Assembly (NCBI GenBank): GCA_024403455.1
Contig: JAKSRR010000004.1
Coordinates: 53,298 to 117,297, forward strand
Direction: 5' to 3'
Source of the DNA: Lachnospiraceae bacterium
GTDB taxonomy: Bacteria; Bacillota; Clostridia; Lachnospirales; Lachnospiraceae
DNA: 64,000 nt
The notes beneath the pieces were generated by a model, which searched no databases, was not told the origin of the DNA, and saw nothing but the letters and a program-made list of their open reading frames with translations. Within the stretch, counting starts at the first letter, position 1; each line of letters opens with the position of its first letter. A program made the position numbers and the translations under genes. Shown here piece after piece: positions 43,253-51,285 of this stretch.

Positions 43253-44218
43253 TTACCCACAAATCCTGCGAATGGTCCAATAATACAATTCCACTTGCAC
43301 CTTTAGTACATTGCGAATCGGCACCTTATGGAAATCAACCTTCTTATCTCTGTGTTCTTTGGTGAGTTTCATCCCCTCCCAAAGTCCTGCCAAATACTCT
43401 TTACCAAGTCCCTTTTTAATATAGAAGATACTCTTGATAAAAAAGCCCAGGAAAATCCACTGTCCATTTAATAGAAGCTGCCAAAGAGGCATATTCTTCC
43501 AGAGGAAATAAAAGTTATTACGTCCAGAATATCTTGCTTTAAATGCATTATATCTAGAGCCTGAACTTGCACTGCCTGCGTGATATACAACCGCTGCTGG
43601 AACCGAGATATTCACATATCCCTGCAGTTTTGCGCGGTATCCCAAATCTACATCTTCAAAATACGCAAAATGCACTTCATCTAAACCACCCAAAGCAAGG
43701 TACACATCCTTTCTGTAGATGGCTGCACCGCCACAGGCACTGAAAATATGTTTTTTCTTCCGTAGCCGTTCTGCGGGCTTATCCTTCCCGGGAGCAAATG
43801 CCCATCCCATAATGGTTAGGCCGTCTCCAGCATCATCAAGTACCTCTGGATTCTGCATAGAAACCATCTTCGCTTGGGCGGAAAAAATCTTAGGACTTCT
43901 TCGAATCGCCTTATATAATGCCTTCGCAAAGTCTTTGTGGCAGGTTGTGTCATTATTTAACAAAATAACATAGGGTGCCTTTGCAGCTTTCACACCATCA
44001 TTACAGGACTTGCAAAAGCCACCATTCGTTTCATGAAACAAAAAGCGTACGGCAGGATATCGTTCCTCCAATGCTTTTGCACTGTCATCCTCAGAAGCAT
44101 CATCCACAACGATAATTTCCATCCCAGGCATGGTCTGTTGCCCAAGACTTAATAGACAATTTTCCAGATACTCTGCCCCATTATAATTGGGAATTACAAC
44201 ACTAACTCTCGGCTTCAT
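43253..44218 (-). CDS. Family 2 glycosyltransferase
   Basis: A 321-aa GT2 enzyme. RVSVVIPNYNGAEYLENCLLSL opens the fold, VVDDASEDDS is the sugar-nucleotide loop, VILLNNDTTCHKDF carries the NxD metal motif, and GGLDEVHFAYFEDVDLGYRAKLQGY is the catalytic ED block typical of rhamnosyltransferases such as WbbL. The gene begins within the last 17 nt of the GT2 gene upstream, so the two are coupled. A C-terminal hydrophobic stretch (QLLLNGQWIFLGFFIKSIFYI) suggests membrane association. Confidence 0.92.
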   Translation of the reverse strand: MKPRVSVVIPNYNGAEYLENCLLSLGQQTMPGMEIIVVDDASEDDSAKALEERYPAVRFLFHETNGGFCKSCNDGVKAAKAPYVILLNNDTTCHKDFAKALYKAIRRSPKIFSAQAKMVSMQNPEVLDDAGDGLTIMGWAFAPGKDKPAERLRKKKHIFSACGGAAIYRKDVYLALGGLDEVHFAYFEDVDLGYRAKLQGYVNISVPAAVVYHAGSASSGSRYNAFKARYSGRNNFYFLWKNMPLWQLLLNGQWIFLGFFIKSIFYIKKGLGKEYLAGLWEGMKLTKEHRDKKVDFHKVPIRNVLKVQVELYYWTIRRICG

Positions 44219-45608
44219 TTGTCTCTACTTTCTCTGAAGGGTCATATATTATTTCAACGCCCATTTCCCGTAGTTTATTGCAAAATTTAATGCTTTTCTT
44301 GATAAATACTTCCTCTTTTTCGGGCTTTCCGGTATAGGCCATTTCTTCCTCTGATAAAGGATAAGATGTCCCCGTTATTTTTTCAAAAAGCGGAATCAAA
44401 TCCTCTCTGAGTTCCATGCATCTAATATCACCGCAGCCAATTCTCTGCTGCAGACTGGCGCGATGCAAATAACCACTATATCCTTTTCGCAGCCCACCAT
44501 ATACTGTCTTTCCACTGGTGTTAATTGCACCCATACAAAGTTTCCCTTTTGCATAGGCCGGCCTTACAATAACGCCTACCTTCGGCCGACTTTCAAAAAG
44601 ATTATCATATTCCACCTGGTAGAATCCGAGATGCTTCTTCGCTACCACAGTAGCTTTCCATCCCTTCACCAAAAGAAAAGACTCTATCGCTCTTCCGCCG
44701 GCTTCGTAAGCATATCCTTTTGCATCTGTGTTTTCTGCAGTGGAGCCTTCTGAACTTCTCCAGTGGTATAAAACCTTGGGGACATGCAGAATATAATCTT
44801 TCACTTTATCCTCGCCAACCTGCTGCTCCGTCACCAAAACCGTTCGTAGAATTAGGTCAAAATCCTGCGCACCATCATACTCCTTTCTTAGTTCCAAAGC
44901 CTGCAAAATATCTCTGCGGAACATAGAAAGATGGCATATATAGTTATTTGTTAAAAGTAAATCTAAGTTATATGCAGGTTTAAGATTTGGCGCAAAATAC
45001 GAATCTAAATAGGTATTGCACTTATCTTCATCTGAATATACCAGTGCAGGGCCTTTAGAATACTCCTCTACCCCTAAGGATTCCATTTTCTTTTGAAGAG
45101 CCACCACCATTTGATAGAGAGCATCTGTCGTCAGTACATCGTCGTGGTCAAGAAGCGCTATATAGTCTCCCTTTGCCTCCCTCAAAATGGCATTTGTATT
45201 TTCAGAGATTCCGCCATTCTCCTCCAGACGAATATAACGAATTTTCCCGTACTGCTCCGAAAATTCTTCAACCAGTCCTTTTAAGTGATCATCATCTGAC
45301 GCATCCCCCAGAATGAGTTCAAAATGCTGATAGCTCTGGTCCATCACCGACAGAATCAAATCTTCCAGAAATACACTCTTTGTATTATAAAGTGGCACCA
45401 AAATGCTAACGAGAGGCGGATTCACCATTGCCTTCGTTGCTTCCTGTTGTTTCACCAGTTCGGCAGGCGTAGGCTCTGTATAGACATAACGTCCTTTCCG
45501 CTTGGTACGGATTTTTTCTTCCAAGCGCTCTCTAGCTGCCAAATAGGTGTCTTTGACGCCATTACGTTTCATATATCGAATAGTTTTCTGGATATCGGAT
45601 ATATTCAT
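44202..45608 (-). CDS. Family 2 glycosyltransferase with long C-terminal region
   Basis: A protein of about 468 aa. The GT2 domain begins near residue 65 (PLVSILVPLYNTKSVFLEDLILSVMDQSYQHFELILGDASDDD) and has GDYIALLDHDDVLTTDALYQMV and YDGAQDFDLILRTVLV as metal and catalytic blocks. The C-terminal 170 residues (KGWKATVVAKKHLGFYQVEYD onward) are family-specific and unassigned. ATG at MNISDIQ is preferred, with GGAG seven nt before it. The gene overlaps the following GT2 gene by 17 nt. Confidence 0.9.
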   Translation of the reverse strand: MNISDIQKTIRYMKRNGVKDTYLAARERLEEKIRTKRKGRYVYTEPTPAELVKQQEATKAMVNPPLVSILVPLYNTKSVFLEDLILSVMDQSYQHFELILGDASDDDHLKGLVEEFSEQYGKIRYIRLEENGGISENTNAILREAKGDYIALLDHDDVLTTDALYQMVVALQKKMESLGVEEYSKGPALVYSDEDKCNTYLDSYFAPNLKPAYNLDLLLTNNYICHLSMFRRDILQALELRKEYDGAQDFDLILRTVLVTEQQVGEDKVKDYILHVPKVLYHWRSSEGSTAENTDAKGYAYEAGGRAIESFLLVKGWKATVVAKKHLGFYQVEYDNLFESRPKVGVIVRPAYAKGKLCMGAINTSGKTVYGGLRKGYSGYLHRASLQQRIGCGDIRCMELREDLIPLFEKITGTSYPLSEEEMAYTGKPEKEEVFIKKSIKFCNKLREMGVEIIYDPSEKVETNEAES

Positions 45609-45631
45609 GGTTGTCTCCATTTTGCAAATAA

Positions 45632-45655
45632 GACCATACCCCGCAGGGTATGGTC
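45632..45655 (-). terminator. Terminator between the phosphohexomutase and GT2 genes
   Basis: GACCATACC and GGTATGGTC form a perfect 9-bp stem followed by TTATTTG on the minus strand. It lies 35 nt after the mutase stop and 24 nt before the GT2 start. Confidence 0.8.
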
Positions 45656-45689
45656 TAAAAATACTAATTACTCATATTCTGGATACATA

Positions 45690-47411
45690 TTACAGCTGTG
45701 CCTGTAATGCTTCGGTTAATGCCTTTACTTTCTCATCTGCATCTGCAAGGCTGGTACCCTTCACACCCATATAGAATTTAATCTTAGGCTCTGTTCCAGA
45801 AGGACGAGCACAGCACCATGCGTCATTCTCTAACTCAAAGTAAAGAACATTAGAAGAAGGTAAACCAGTTTCGCTCGTTGCACCGGTTTCGTTATCTACA
45901 ATAACGTTCTTCTTATAATCGCGGAACTTCAAAACCTTTAACTCACCAAGAGCCTTGGGAGGATTGTTACGAAGCTTCTCCATCATCTGTGCGATTTCTT
46001 CCAGGCCTTCCTTACCCTTCTTTGTGATAGCAACCTGGGTCTCCTTATAGAAGCCGTACTTTTCGTACATTTCCATCATCATATCCCAAAGAGTGATGCC
46101 CTGCTTCTTGCAATATGCTGCAACTTCGCATAAGCACATAACAGCAACAACTGCATCCTTATCTCTTGCATGGGTACCTGCAAGACATCCATAGGACTCT
46201 TCCAAACCAAAGACATAGTTATTGGAGCCGGTCTGTTCAAAGAGTTTAATCTGCTCACCGATAAACTTAAAGCCGGTTAATACTTCGATTTCCTTAATGC
46301 CATAAGCCTTAGTGATAGCCTGTGCCATATTGGTCGTAACAATGGTAGTTACCAGAGCAGGATTTGCAGGCATGGTGCCCGTTGCTACTCTCTCTCGAAG
46401 AATATACTCCGCAATCAGCATACCGGACATATTACCGGTGAAAGGTACATACTCTCCGCTCTTTGTATCAAGGCAGTAAATACCAAGACGGTCTGCATCG
46501 GGATCTGTTGCCATAACTACATCTGCATTCTTTTCCTTAGCAAGCTTTAATGCAAGCTCAAATGCCTTAGGATCTTCCGGGTTCGGATATGCCAAGGTGG
46601 TAAAGTTAGGATCTGGCATTTCCTGTTCAGGAACAACATATACATTCTTAAATCCAAGTTCAGAAAGAATTCTTCTAACAGGAATATTACCAGTTCCATT
46701 GAAAGGAGAATATACAATCTTAATATCATCAGCAACAGCCTTGATTACTTCAGGATGGATAATCTGCTTCTTAAGTTCTTCCATATAAGAATCATCAATA
46801 TCCTTGGAGATGATTTCATATAATCCCTGTTCCATAGCGGCTGCCTTATCCATGGTCTTTACAGCATGGTAGTCGGTAACAGCCTTTACTTCATCAATGA
46901 TTTCCTTATCCTTTGGTGCGGTTACCTGTGCGCCGTCTTCCCAGTAGCACTTGTATCCATTGTACTCCGGAGGATTGTGAGATGCAGTAACCACAATACC
47001 AGAGATACAACCTAACTGACGAAGTGCATAAGAAAGCATAGGCGTAGGTCTTAAAGATTCAAATACATATGCCTTAATGCCATTTGCTGCAAGGCAAAGT
47101 GCTGCCTCATCTGCAAACTCAGGACTCATTCTACGGGAATCGTATGCAATAGCAACACCCTTCTTTTCTCCGCCCTGCTTCTTAATATAATTTGCAAGAC
47201 CCTGGGTTGCCTTACGTACGGTATAAATGTTCATTCTATTGGTACCTGCACCAATGACGCCACGAAGACCACCTGTACCAAACTCAAGTTCCTTATAGAA
47301 ACGGTCTTCTACTTCCTTCTCGTCATTACGAATAGCAAGTAATTCATCCTTGGTTGCCTGGTCAAAATAGTCATCGTTTAACCAGAAATTAAAATCATCC
47401 ATGTAACTCAT
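45690..47411 (-). CDS. Phosphoglucomutase/phosphomannomutase
   Basis: An alpha-D-phosphohexomutase of about 573 aa, the long form found in Firmicutes. Landmarks are LEFGTGGLRGVIGAGTNRMN, the phospho-Ser loop VVTASHNPPEYNGYK, the Mg2+ loop ATDPDADRLG, the sugar loop GLEESYGC and the phosphate loop CARPSGTEPKIKFY. It interconverts hexose 6- and 1-phosphates, feeding nucleotide sugars to the adjacent polysaccharide cluster and handling glucose 1-phosphate from glycogen or maltodextrin use. The start MSYMDDFNFW is chosen, with AAAGGA upstream; the open frame has 24 unsupported extra codons. Confidence 0.95.
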   Translation of the reverse strand: MSYMDDFNFWLNDDYFDQATKDELLAIRNDEKEVEDRFYKELEFGTGGLRGVIGAGTNRMNIYTVRKATQGLANYIKKQGGEKKGVAIAYDSRRMSPEFADEAALCLAANGIKAYVFESLRPTPMLSYALRQLGCISGIVVTASHNPPEYNGYKCYWEDGAQVTAPKDKEIIDEVKAVTDYHAVKTMDKAAAMEQGLYEIISKDIDDSYMEELKKQIIHPEVIKAVADDIKIVYSPFNGTGNIPVRRILSELGFKNVYVVPEQEMPDPNFTTLAYPNPEDPKAFELALKLAKEKNADVVMATDPDADRLGIYCLDTKSGEYVPFTGNMSGMLIAEYILRERVATGTMPANPALVTTIVTTNMAQAITKAYGIKEIEVLTGFKFIGEQIKLFEQTGSNNYVFGLEESYGCLAGTHARDKDAVVAVMCLCEVAAYCKKQGITLWDMMMEMYEKYGFYKETQVAITKKGKEGLEEIAQMMEKLRNNPPKALGELKVLKFRDYKKNVIVDNETGATSETGLPSSNVLYFELENDAWCCARPSGTEPKIKFYMGVKGTSLADADEKVKALTEALQAQL

Positions 47412-47545
47412 TGTACGGGATCCTTTCTGCTTCTTAATTTTATAAAACCACAGTATCTTGTGTCCCTCTGGGGAGAAAAACACACTTAGTTGTTATTTTA
47501 CACGTTTAACCGTTTTTTTTCAATAACACAGCTAAATCCAGCTTC

Positions 47546-49063
47546 CTATTTTTTCTCTTCCTTCTGCGGCATTCTTCCATAGGTCTCTGCAAGTCCTCTA
47601 ATAGATCCTGCCAAAGCATCGGACAGGAAGTTGGGCTGCAATCTCCACTCCCAGTTGCCATCCATAGTACCAGGCATGTTAATACGAGCTTCTTTTCCCT
47701 TTACTAAATAGTCCTGCAAAGGCACAATACAGAGAAAAGCCGGAGAATGATAAGCCTCCCTAATCATATCCCACACAAAGCCGCCAAAATCAGAATTCAT
47801 GGAGTTAATATACCTTCTGGCAAATCCTCTATCACCTTCGTTAATTTCCTGAGCCCATGCCATCAGCGTAGTATTATCATGGGTTCCTGTATAAACGACA
47901 GAATTCTTCTCATGACGATGGGTCATATACTTGCTGTCCCAACTGGTAAACGCATACTGCAATACATTCATACCAGGAATACCACTATCCTTCAGAAGTG
48001 CCTCATTTTCCTTTGTGACCGTACCAAGGTCTTCGGCAATCATTTTCACTTCGCCCATAGCAGCTTTTAGTGCATTAAAGAAATCCATACCTGGTCCTTT
48101 TTCCTGCTTGCCTTCCTTCGCGTTCTTTGCGCCATAGGGCACTGCATAATATTCCGCAAAGCCGTGGAAATGATCGATACGGATAACATCAAAAAGCTCG
48201 TAGTTTCGCTGCATACGCTTTACCCACCACTCGTATCCGTTTTTCTTCATGCTCTTCCAATCATAAATGGGATTGCCCCACATCTGACCCTCTGCCGAAA
48301 ATGCATCGGGAGGGCAACCTGCAACTACCTTCGGAACAAGTTCCTTATCTAACTGAAAGACTTCCGGATGCTGCCATACATCAGCACTATCCAAAGAAAC
48401 ATAAAATGGCATATCTCCAATGATCTTTACATTCTTTTTCTTTGCATATTCATGTAAGGCTTCCCAGTGCTGCGCAAACATAAACTGTCTGAAATAGATA
48501 AATCCAATATGCTCTGCTCTTTCCGACTTAACCTTCTCAAGAGCTGCTGTTTTTCTAGTTTTTAATTCTGCCGGCCACTCATACCAAGCTTTTCCTTCCT
48601 CCATAGCCTTGATGGTATGATAAAGCGCAAAATCTTCAATCCATTCCACGTGTTTTGCTAGGAAATCGTCATACTTCTTTGCAAGCGTTTTATCAGCTGC
48701 CTTTTTTTCTAAAAATCTTTCATAAGCTTTATGAAGCAGAGGGGAACGATTCTCATAGATTTTCCCATAATCTACGCGTTCTACATTCCCGCCAAAATCA
48801 CAAGCATTACACTCATCGTAAGTAAGATATCCTTCCTCTACCAACTTTACTGGATCAATAAAATAAGGGTTCCCTGCAAAAGCTGATACTGGCTGATAAG
48901 GAGAGTTCCCAAATCCCGTAGGGCCTAAAGGCAGTACCTGCCAAAATCCCTGCCCAGACTTTTCCAGAAAATCCACAAACTGGTATGCCTCTTTTCCCAG
49001 TGCCCCGATTCCATAAGGGGAAGGGATGGAAAAAATTGGCATCAATATTCCACTTTCTCTCAT
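47546..49063 (-). CDS. malQ: 4-alpha-glucanotransferase
   Basis: A GH77 amylomaltase of about 505 aa. It starts MRESGILMPIFSIPSPYGIGALGKEAY, the usual N-terminus, with AAGGAG upstream. Conserved parts are GFWQVLPLGPTGFGNSPYQPVSAFAGNPYFID, nucleophile Asp in VIRIDHFHGFAEYYAVP, acid/base Glu in MIAEDLGTVT and the stabilising Asp in YTGTHDNTTLMAW. It disproportionates maltodextrins during glycogen or starch metabolism. It lies upstream of the phosphohexomutase in the same direction, a plausible two-gene carbon unit. The 30 extra codons of the open frame fall in a repeat-bearing intergenic stretch. Confidence 0.96.
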   Translation of the reverse strand: MRESGILMPIFSIPSPYGIGALGKEAYQFVDFLEKSGQGFWQVLPLGPTGFGNSPYQPVSAFAGNPYFIDPVKLVEEGYLTYDECNACDFGGNVERVDYGKIYENRSPLLHKAYERFLEKKAADKTLAKKYDDFLAKHVEWIEDFALYHTIKAMEEGKAWYEWPAELKTRKTAALEKVKSERAEHIGFIYFRQFMFAQHWEALHEYAKKKNVKIIGDMPFYVSLDSADVWQHPEVFQLDKELVPKVVAGCPPDAFSAEGQMWGNPIYDWKSMKKNGYEWWVKRMQRNYELFDVIRIDHFHGFAEYYAVPYGAKNAKEGKQEKGPGMDFFNALKAAMGEVKMIAEDLGTVTKENEALLKDSGIPGMNVLQYAFTSWDSKYMTHRHEKNSVVYTGTHDNTTLMAWAQEINEGDRGFARRYINSMNSDFGGFVWDMIREAYHSPAFLCIVPLQDYLVKGKEARINMPGTMDGNWEWRLQPNFLSDALAGSIRGLAETYGRMPQKEEKK

Positions 49064-49084
49064 TTTTATGTGCTCCTTAATATA

Positions 49085-49102
49085 GTTTACATAATTATAC
49101 CA
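49085..49102 (-). promoter_or_regulatory. Extended -10 promoter of malQ carrying a TATGTAAAC element
   Basis: On the minus strand TGTGGTATAAT (TATAAT at 49094-49099, TG extension) is followed at once by TATGTAAACTATA, the same word as in the 36.3-37.2 kb repeats. The transcript start would fall inside that word. Confidence 0.6.
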
Positions 49103-49134
49103 CACTTGCCCCGGGGACGGTCCTTTTGTGCAAT

Positions 49135-49168
49135 GGTGTGTCCCTCTGGGCATAGGTGTGTCCCTCTG
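49135..49168. repeat. Tandem GGTGTGTCCCTCTG repeat
   Basis: Two exact 14-bp copies (49135-49148 and 49155-49168) with a 20-bp period. A related GTGTCCCTCTGGGG is at 47459-47472, and a GGGGACGGTCC word lies beside them at 49113. Confidence 0.8.
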
Positions 49169-49173
49169 AATAA

Positions 49174-49196
49174 CCCTGTTCCTCTATGTCACAGGG
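49174..49196 (-). terminator. Possible terminator after thiN
   Basis: CCCTGT and ACAGGG form a 6-bp stem 15 nt after the thiN stop on the minus strand; the following T tract is poor (TTATTC). Confidence 0.4.
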
Positions 49197-49210
49197 ATTC
49201 CGCCTTGTCC

Positions 49211-49867
49211 CTACTCTTCCTCACAAACAATTAGCAACGCTCCCTCTTCCACAGAAACACTGGCGCTTTTTCCCACAAAGTGATTGCTAACTCCCAAGGC
49301 ATAATCATTATGCAATTCCCCTTCATATTCATAAAACAATCCTTTAATCCTTACCCCTTTTGCCACATCTGTTAAGGAAAAGACCGACAGGTGTCCTTGC
49401 TGCGTCTCTGGGAAATCCATCGTTCCATTCACCAGAACGCTGCATGCTGTCTGTTCACACACCATGATAATTTTCATTCCCTGCCCAGCAAACTTTTGCA
49501 TCAGCTGTACATTGGCAAAGCTATGGGAAATCCTATCGCCTCCAAGACCGCCAAAAATCCAGGCTTCCCGAATTCCTCGAGTAAACGCCTCTTGCAGCGC
49601 TAAAGCCATGTCTGTATCATCTTTCACAACAGGTACAACTTTCGTTTCTACCCCAACAGTATATGAAGTATCTGCAGCCTCTTTTGTAGAGTCCATATCT
49701 CCCACATAATAATCCGGTGTGCACTGCAGTGAAGTAAACATATGAATACCGCCGTCTACTGCAATTTTATAGACATCCTCCCTTAATAGCGCCTCGAGTT
49801 TTGCCATCTCCTTACCAACAGGCGCTGCCCCCACTAAGACCGCTATTTTTCTAACATCATTTTTCAT
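49211..49867 (-). CDS. thiN: Thiamine pyrophosphokinase
   Basis: A protein of about 218 aa converting thiamine and ATP to thiamine diphosphate. Family blocks are visible: YKIAVDGGIHMFTSLQCTPDYYVGDMDST, VKDDTDMALALQEAFTRG and IFGGLGGDRISHSFANVQLM, with C-terminal beta region GALLIVCEE. The start is placed at MKNDVRKIAVLVG. The site before it is weak (AAGAG), so the longer form starting ten codons upstream cannot be excluded. No TPP riboswitch was recognised upstream. It appears to be a stand-alone gene. Confidence 0.92.
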   Translation of the reverse strand: MKNDVRKIAVLVGAAPVGKEMAKLEALLREDVYKIAVDGGIHMFTSLQCTPDYYVGDMDSTKEAADTSYTVGVETKVVPVVKDDTDMALALQEAFTRGIREAWIFGGLGGDRISHSFANVQLMQKFAGQGMKIIMVCEQTACSVLVNGTMDFPETQQGHLSVFSLTDVAKGVRIKGLFYEYEGELHNDYALGVSNHFVGKSASVSVEEGALLIVCEEE

Positions 49868-49935
49868 CTTCAAAACTCTTATTTTTCTAAAATACAACTA
49901 TTACAAAGCAAAATCTTCTTGTCTGCTTTAACATC

Positions 49936-49965
49936 AAAACACCGGCAGGGAATCCTCTGCCGGTG
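49936..49965 (-). terminator. Terminator after the hotdog-like gene
   Basis: CACCGGCAG and CTGCCGGTG form a 9-bp stem followed by TTTTGATGT on the minus strand, 24 nt after the stop at 49990. Confidence 0.85.
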
Positions 49966-49989
49966 CATTACATAACCTTTTTCTATTTT

Positions 49990-50529
49990 TTATTTCTTAA
50001 TAATACGTGCCTTCCAAAGAAGTTCACCATTTCTCACCATTCCATAGCTGGTAGCACTATCTCTGCAAAGCGTTAACTCTTCATCGCCAAATGCAGGAGC
50101 TGTTAATCTAATATCTACCATATTTTCTTTTAAAGTAGAAGGCTCATTCTCATTTAACCACTGTAAGAAAAACTCTGCCATCTCTAATCCGGGCACAATG
50201 GGATGTTCTCCTCTATGAATGGTATTAGGATCATTCATGGATTCAACAAACGCAATGATCTCCTGCGGGTTAAATGAAACCTTTGCAAGTTCTTCTGCAA
50301 ATGTAACCGTCTTTGCTGGAGCAGCTGTGGGATCCCCCGTAGGCTTTAATAATGTAATCTCTGCAAGCATGCCTTCTCTTCTTACTTCCACTTTTGTAAA
50401 GAGCTGGTTCTTTGTAGTTACTTCTACGCCTTCCTCTTTATCCGTTTCCGTAAACATCAGCTTACCAATCATACTGCCATCCTCAAAAGGCATGGTTGTA
50501 AACAGGGAAAATAATTTTCTGTAATCCAT
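49990..50529 (-). CDS. Hypothetical protein with MaoC/FabZ-like hotdog features
   Basis: A 179-aa soluble protein. The segment SMNDPNTIHRGEHPIVPGLEMAEFFLQWL resembles the hydratase signature of MaoC-like hotdog enzymes (N-x-I-H ... I/V-x-G on the central helix), followed by strands (NMVDIRLTAPAFGDEELTLCRDSATSYGMVRNGELLWKARI) as in the hotdog fold. I cannot name a substrate. Its position 15 nt after bioY suggests a link to biotin, fatty acid or acyl-CoA metabolism, but this is inference. The ATG has AAAGGATAAAAAG upstream. The N-terminal 90 residues are unassigned. Confidence 0.72.
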   Translation of the reverse strand: MDYRKLFSLFTTMPFEDGSMIGKLMFTETDKEEGVEVTTKNQLFTKVEVRREGMLAEITLLKPTGDPTAAPAKTVTFAEELAKVSFNPQEIIAFVESMNDPNTIHRGEHPIVPGLEMAEFFLQWLNENEPSTLKENMVDIRLTAPAFGDEELTLCRDSATSYGMVRNGELLWKARIIKK

Positions 50530-50544
50530 CTTTTTATCCTTTAC

Positions 50545-51105
50545 TTATTTTAATAAATTTGCTTTTACCAGCTGTCGGCGAACAGGTATACCAATTGCAG
50601 AAGCAACCGCAAGTTTAGCACAGTCTACTCCAACAAATGGATATACGCATGCTGCTAAAGCAGATTGAAGTTCCATATGGCTTACAAACATAAACCAGAT
50701 AGTTCCTATTAAGTATACCACGAGAAGTCCTAATATTTGTCCTAAAAAGACAAGGGGAATCTTTTTGATAAACTTCTGCGCAAAAAGTCCACCAACAAAA
50801 GCATGGAAAATCCCACCTACCAAATAACCGCCAGTGGGTCCTACGATTTTTGCCAAACCTGCGCCGCCACCAGAAAATACAGGAAGGCCGACCATACCCA
50901 GCAGTAGATATACAACTACACAAAGTGGTGCCATCCACCTCCCTAAAATTACAGAACATAAAGACAATGCAAACGTAAATAAGGTAATCGGAACTGGTCC
51001 AATGGGAATCGTTTGGGGGCCGCAGATACACAGAATCGCTGCCATCAGCGCAGTTTCTGTAAGATATACAATAGAATGATGTTTTTTCATAGAAGTTGTC
51101 TCCAT
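50545..51105 (-). CDS. bioY: Biotin transporter BioY (ECF S-component)
   Basis: A protein of about 187 aa with six helices. BioY blocks are GPQTIPIGPVPITLFTFALSLCSVILGRWMA, YLLLGMVGLPVFSGGGAGLAKIVGPTGGYLVGGIFHAFVGG and the Asp/Lys-bearing VDCAKLAVASAIGIPVRRQL. It binds biotin and works with shared EcfAAT energising subunits encoded elsewhere. The start could be METTSMKK (AAAGGA upstream, 51105) or the Met five codons later (GGAG upstream). A sigma-A-type promoter lies directly upstream. The hotdog-like gene follows in the same transcript. Confidence 0.94.
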   Translation of the reverse strand: METTSMKKHHSIVYLTETALMAAILCICGPQTIPIGPVPITLFTFALSLCSVILGRWMAPLCVVVYLLLGMVGLPVFSGGGAGLAKIVGPTGGYLVGGIFHAFVGGLFAQKFIKKIPLVFLGQILGLLVVYLIGTIWFMFVSHMELQSALAACVYPFVGVDCAKLAVASAIGIPVRRQLVKANLLK

Positions 51106-51134
51106 TCGAAATGAATCCTTTAAATTCCTTATGT

Positions 51135-51163
51135 ATAATACCTTCCCTTCCCCCAATTATCAA
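51135..51163 (-). promoter_or_regulatory. Sigma-A-type promoter of bioY
   Basis: On the minus strand TTGATA (51158-51163) and TATTAT (51135-51140) are separated by 17 nt, placing the start about 25-30 nt before the bioY ATG. A nearby GTTGAT direct repeat is seen, but no clear BirA operator. Confidence 0.7.
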
Positions 51164-51225
51164 CCTCCAATCAACAAATTAGCCATTCCTTTTCAATATT
51201 CCATCAGCGATGCACCTCCCCGTGA

Positions 51226-51231
51226 TATAAT
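51226..51231 (+). promoter_or_regulatory. Extended -10 of the zinc-ribbon gene
   Basis: TGATATAAT (TATAAT at 51226-51231) lies 54 nt before the ATG at 51286. It is divergent from the bioY promoter. Confidence 0.6.
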
Positions 51232-51285
51232 AAGAAAGTTGAATCTTACACAACAAATATTTCATTTTATTATGGAGGAAACAAT

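Noticed and set aside
49868-49935. TPP riboswitch upstream of thiN
   Set aside because: No CUGAGA or conserved THI-element words found; the region is short and holds the terminator of the preceding gene.
50615-51163. 182-codon minus-strand frame over bioY
   Set aside because: Out-of-frame shadow of bioY, whose own frame shows all family motifs and a ribosome site.
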